From assembly GCF_000285575.1 (NCBI RefSeq), contig NZ_HE611052.1, forward strand, positions 312,712-376,711: a stretch of 64,000 bases of DNA, given 5' to 3'. The DNA is from Clostridium senegalense JC122. Lineage in GTDB: Bacteria; Bacillota; Clostridia; Clostridiales; Clostridiaceae. Of this stretch, positions 63,151 to 64,000 are shown in pieces. A program made the position numbers and the translations under genes. The first letter of the stretch is position 1. Each line of letters begins with the position of its first letter. The notes under the pieces were generated by a model, which saw only the letters and a list, made by a program, of their open reading frames with translations, ran no database searches and was not told where the DNA came from.

Positions 63151-64000
63151 TTAATGATTTTTCATATCTTTTGACATATTTAGTGTTTCTGCTATTGCAG
63201 CAATACTTCCTAAAGAATTTAAAGAATCAACTGGTAATATCATTTTATTTGCTGGATTCTTTGACAATTCTTTAAGGGCCTCAACTTGTTTTAAAGCTAT
63301 AACCGCTTCATTTGTACCAGATTCAATTATAGCTTTATTTACTCTTTGAATAGCCTCTGCTTCAGCTTTAGCTATAATCTCTATTGCACTGGATTTACCT
63401 TCTGCTTCTAAGAGTTGAGATTCTCTAAGTCCTTCTGCATGTCTTATATTTGCTTCTTTCTCTGCCTCTGCTTGAAGTATTTTTGAACGCTTATCGCCTT
63501 CTGCCTTAGCTATAGAACTTTCTCTTTGTCCTTCTGCTGTAAGTATAGCTGCTCTTTTATCTCTTTCTGCTTTCATTTGTTTTTCCATTGCATTTTGTAT
63601 TTCCTGAGGTGGAACTATGTTTTTTATTTCTACAGAAAGTACTTTTATACCATATGCATCTGTTACAGTATCAACTATTGTTAAAAGCTTTGAGTTTATA
63701 GTATCTCTTCCTGCTAAAACTTCATCTAAACTCATATCACCTATAATGTTTCTCATATTAGTAATTGTTGAATACATAATTCCTGATGTGAAATCTTCAA
63801 TATTATAAACAGCATCCTTAGCATTCAAAACATGGTAAAATATAACATTATCAACAGAAATTTTTACATTATCCTTTGTTATAACATTTTGAGGTGGTAT
63901 GTCTAATATTTGTTGTTTCATCGAAATTTTCTTTCTTACAAAATCAGCAAATGGTATAGTAATATGCCATCCTGGTTCTAAAATTTTATAAAACTGTCCA
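63151..64000 (-). CDS. SPFH/Band 7 (stomatin/HflC-like) protein, N-terminus beyond right edge
   Basis: The frame is open through the edge; 283 codons are visible and upstream text (KILEPGWHITIPFADFVRKK) continues in frame, so the ATG at 63921 is internal. The Band 7 domain runs from the edge to about IVPPQEIQNAMEKQMKAERDKRA, followed by a coiled coil of AEG/AEA repeats (HAEGLRESQLLEAEGKS) and an Ile-rich end. Such proteins form membrane microdomains or control FtsH-type proteases. The N-terminal membrane anchor is missing here. Confidence 0.88.
   Translation of the reverse strand, partial: GQFYKILEPGWHITIPFADFVRKKISMKQQILDIPPQNVITKDNVKISVDNVIFYHVLNAKDAVYNIEDFTSGIMYSTITNMRNIIGDMSLDEVLAGRDTINSKLLTIVDTVTDAYGIKVLSVEIKNIVPPQEIQNAMEKQMKAERDKRAAILTAEGQRESSIAKAEGDKRSKILQAEAEKEANIRHAEGLRESQLLEAEGKSSAIEIIAKAEAEAIQRVNKAIIESGTNEAVIALKQVEALKELSKNPANKMILPVDSLNSLGSIAAIAETLNMSKDMKNH

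Noticed and set aside
1-64000. CRISPR arrays, tRNA and rRNA genes, prophage or integrase genes
   Set aside because: No regularly spaced direct repeats, no cloverleaf-like or rRNA sequence and no integrase or phage structural motif was noticed by eye on either strand; a tRNAscan or Infernal run would be needed to be sure.

Overview
The window is very AT-rich DNA with strong Shine-Dalgarno sites (GGAGG or AGGTG type), dense strand-aligned operons and many hairpin-plus-T-tract terminators. Gene content (clostridial DUF4003 and TIGR04540-like proteins, a HesB-type selenoprotein, heterodimeric ABC exporters, a B12 riboswitch, PyrR attenuators, NADH oxidase, paired Msr domains) points to an anaerobic member of Bacillota, most likely Clostridium in the strict sense. 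No rRNA, tRNA, CRISPR array, intact transposase or prophage was seen. Species cannot be named from the sequence alone.

Layout. 1-9.4 kb: truncated membrane gene with a tandem-palindrome operator, CoA-ligase-like enzyme, GNAT, a tetracycline-protection-type GTPase, a truncated Hint-domain remnant, an S41 protease-like protein and a Na/Ca exchanger, separated by a dispersed MITE-like repeat. 9.4-14.3 kb: heterodimeric ABC exporter divergent from a MarR regulator. 14.4-18.1 kb: B12 riboswitch, btuFCD-type transporter and a DUF71 ATPase. 18.3-21.9 kb: choline-kinase-like phosphotransferase, DUF606 transporter pair, Crp/Fnr regulator with a perfect palindromic site, phosphatase. 21.9-31.6 kb: accessory region of acetyltransferases, phosphatase, Nudix, a 1045-residue GNAT fusion and many decayed genes. 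31.7-35.3 kb: SDR/HxlR divergent pair, two-gene permease, MsrA and MsrB. 35.7-39.6 kb: YnjBCD-type ABC importer. 39.8-45.1 kb: DUF4003 protein, NADH oxidase with a BFD ferredoxin, SDR, RluF-type pseudouridine synthase, small conserved proteins. 45.6-49.5 kb: second heterodimeric ABC exporter preceded by a 35-codon leader peptide and a terminator (attenuator). 50.4-53.8 kb: two YfcC-family transporters. 54.2-57.4 kb: uracil permease with two PyrR sites, MgtC-family protein, HesB-like selenoprotein with in-frame UGA. 57.8-64 kb: unknown protein, asnB with a long leader, ECF S component, P1 peptidase, SPFH protein cut by the right edge.

Main themes are RNA-level control (B12 riboswitch, tandem PyrR attenuators, a BmrB-like leader attenuator, a long asnB leader), a selenoprotein that normal gene calling truncates, a TATAGGG-ended repeat family, and at least eight genes whose reading frames break exactly at A/T homopolymers. 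The last pattern could be true decay or phase variation, but sequencing error is the first thing to rule out.

Starts differ from the longest open frame where a good ribosome binding site decided it; each case is noted in its entry.
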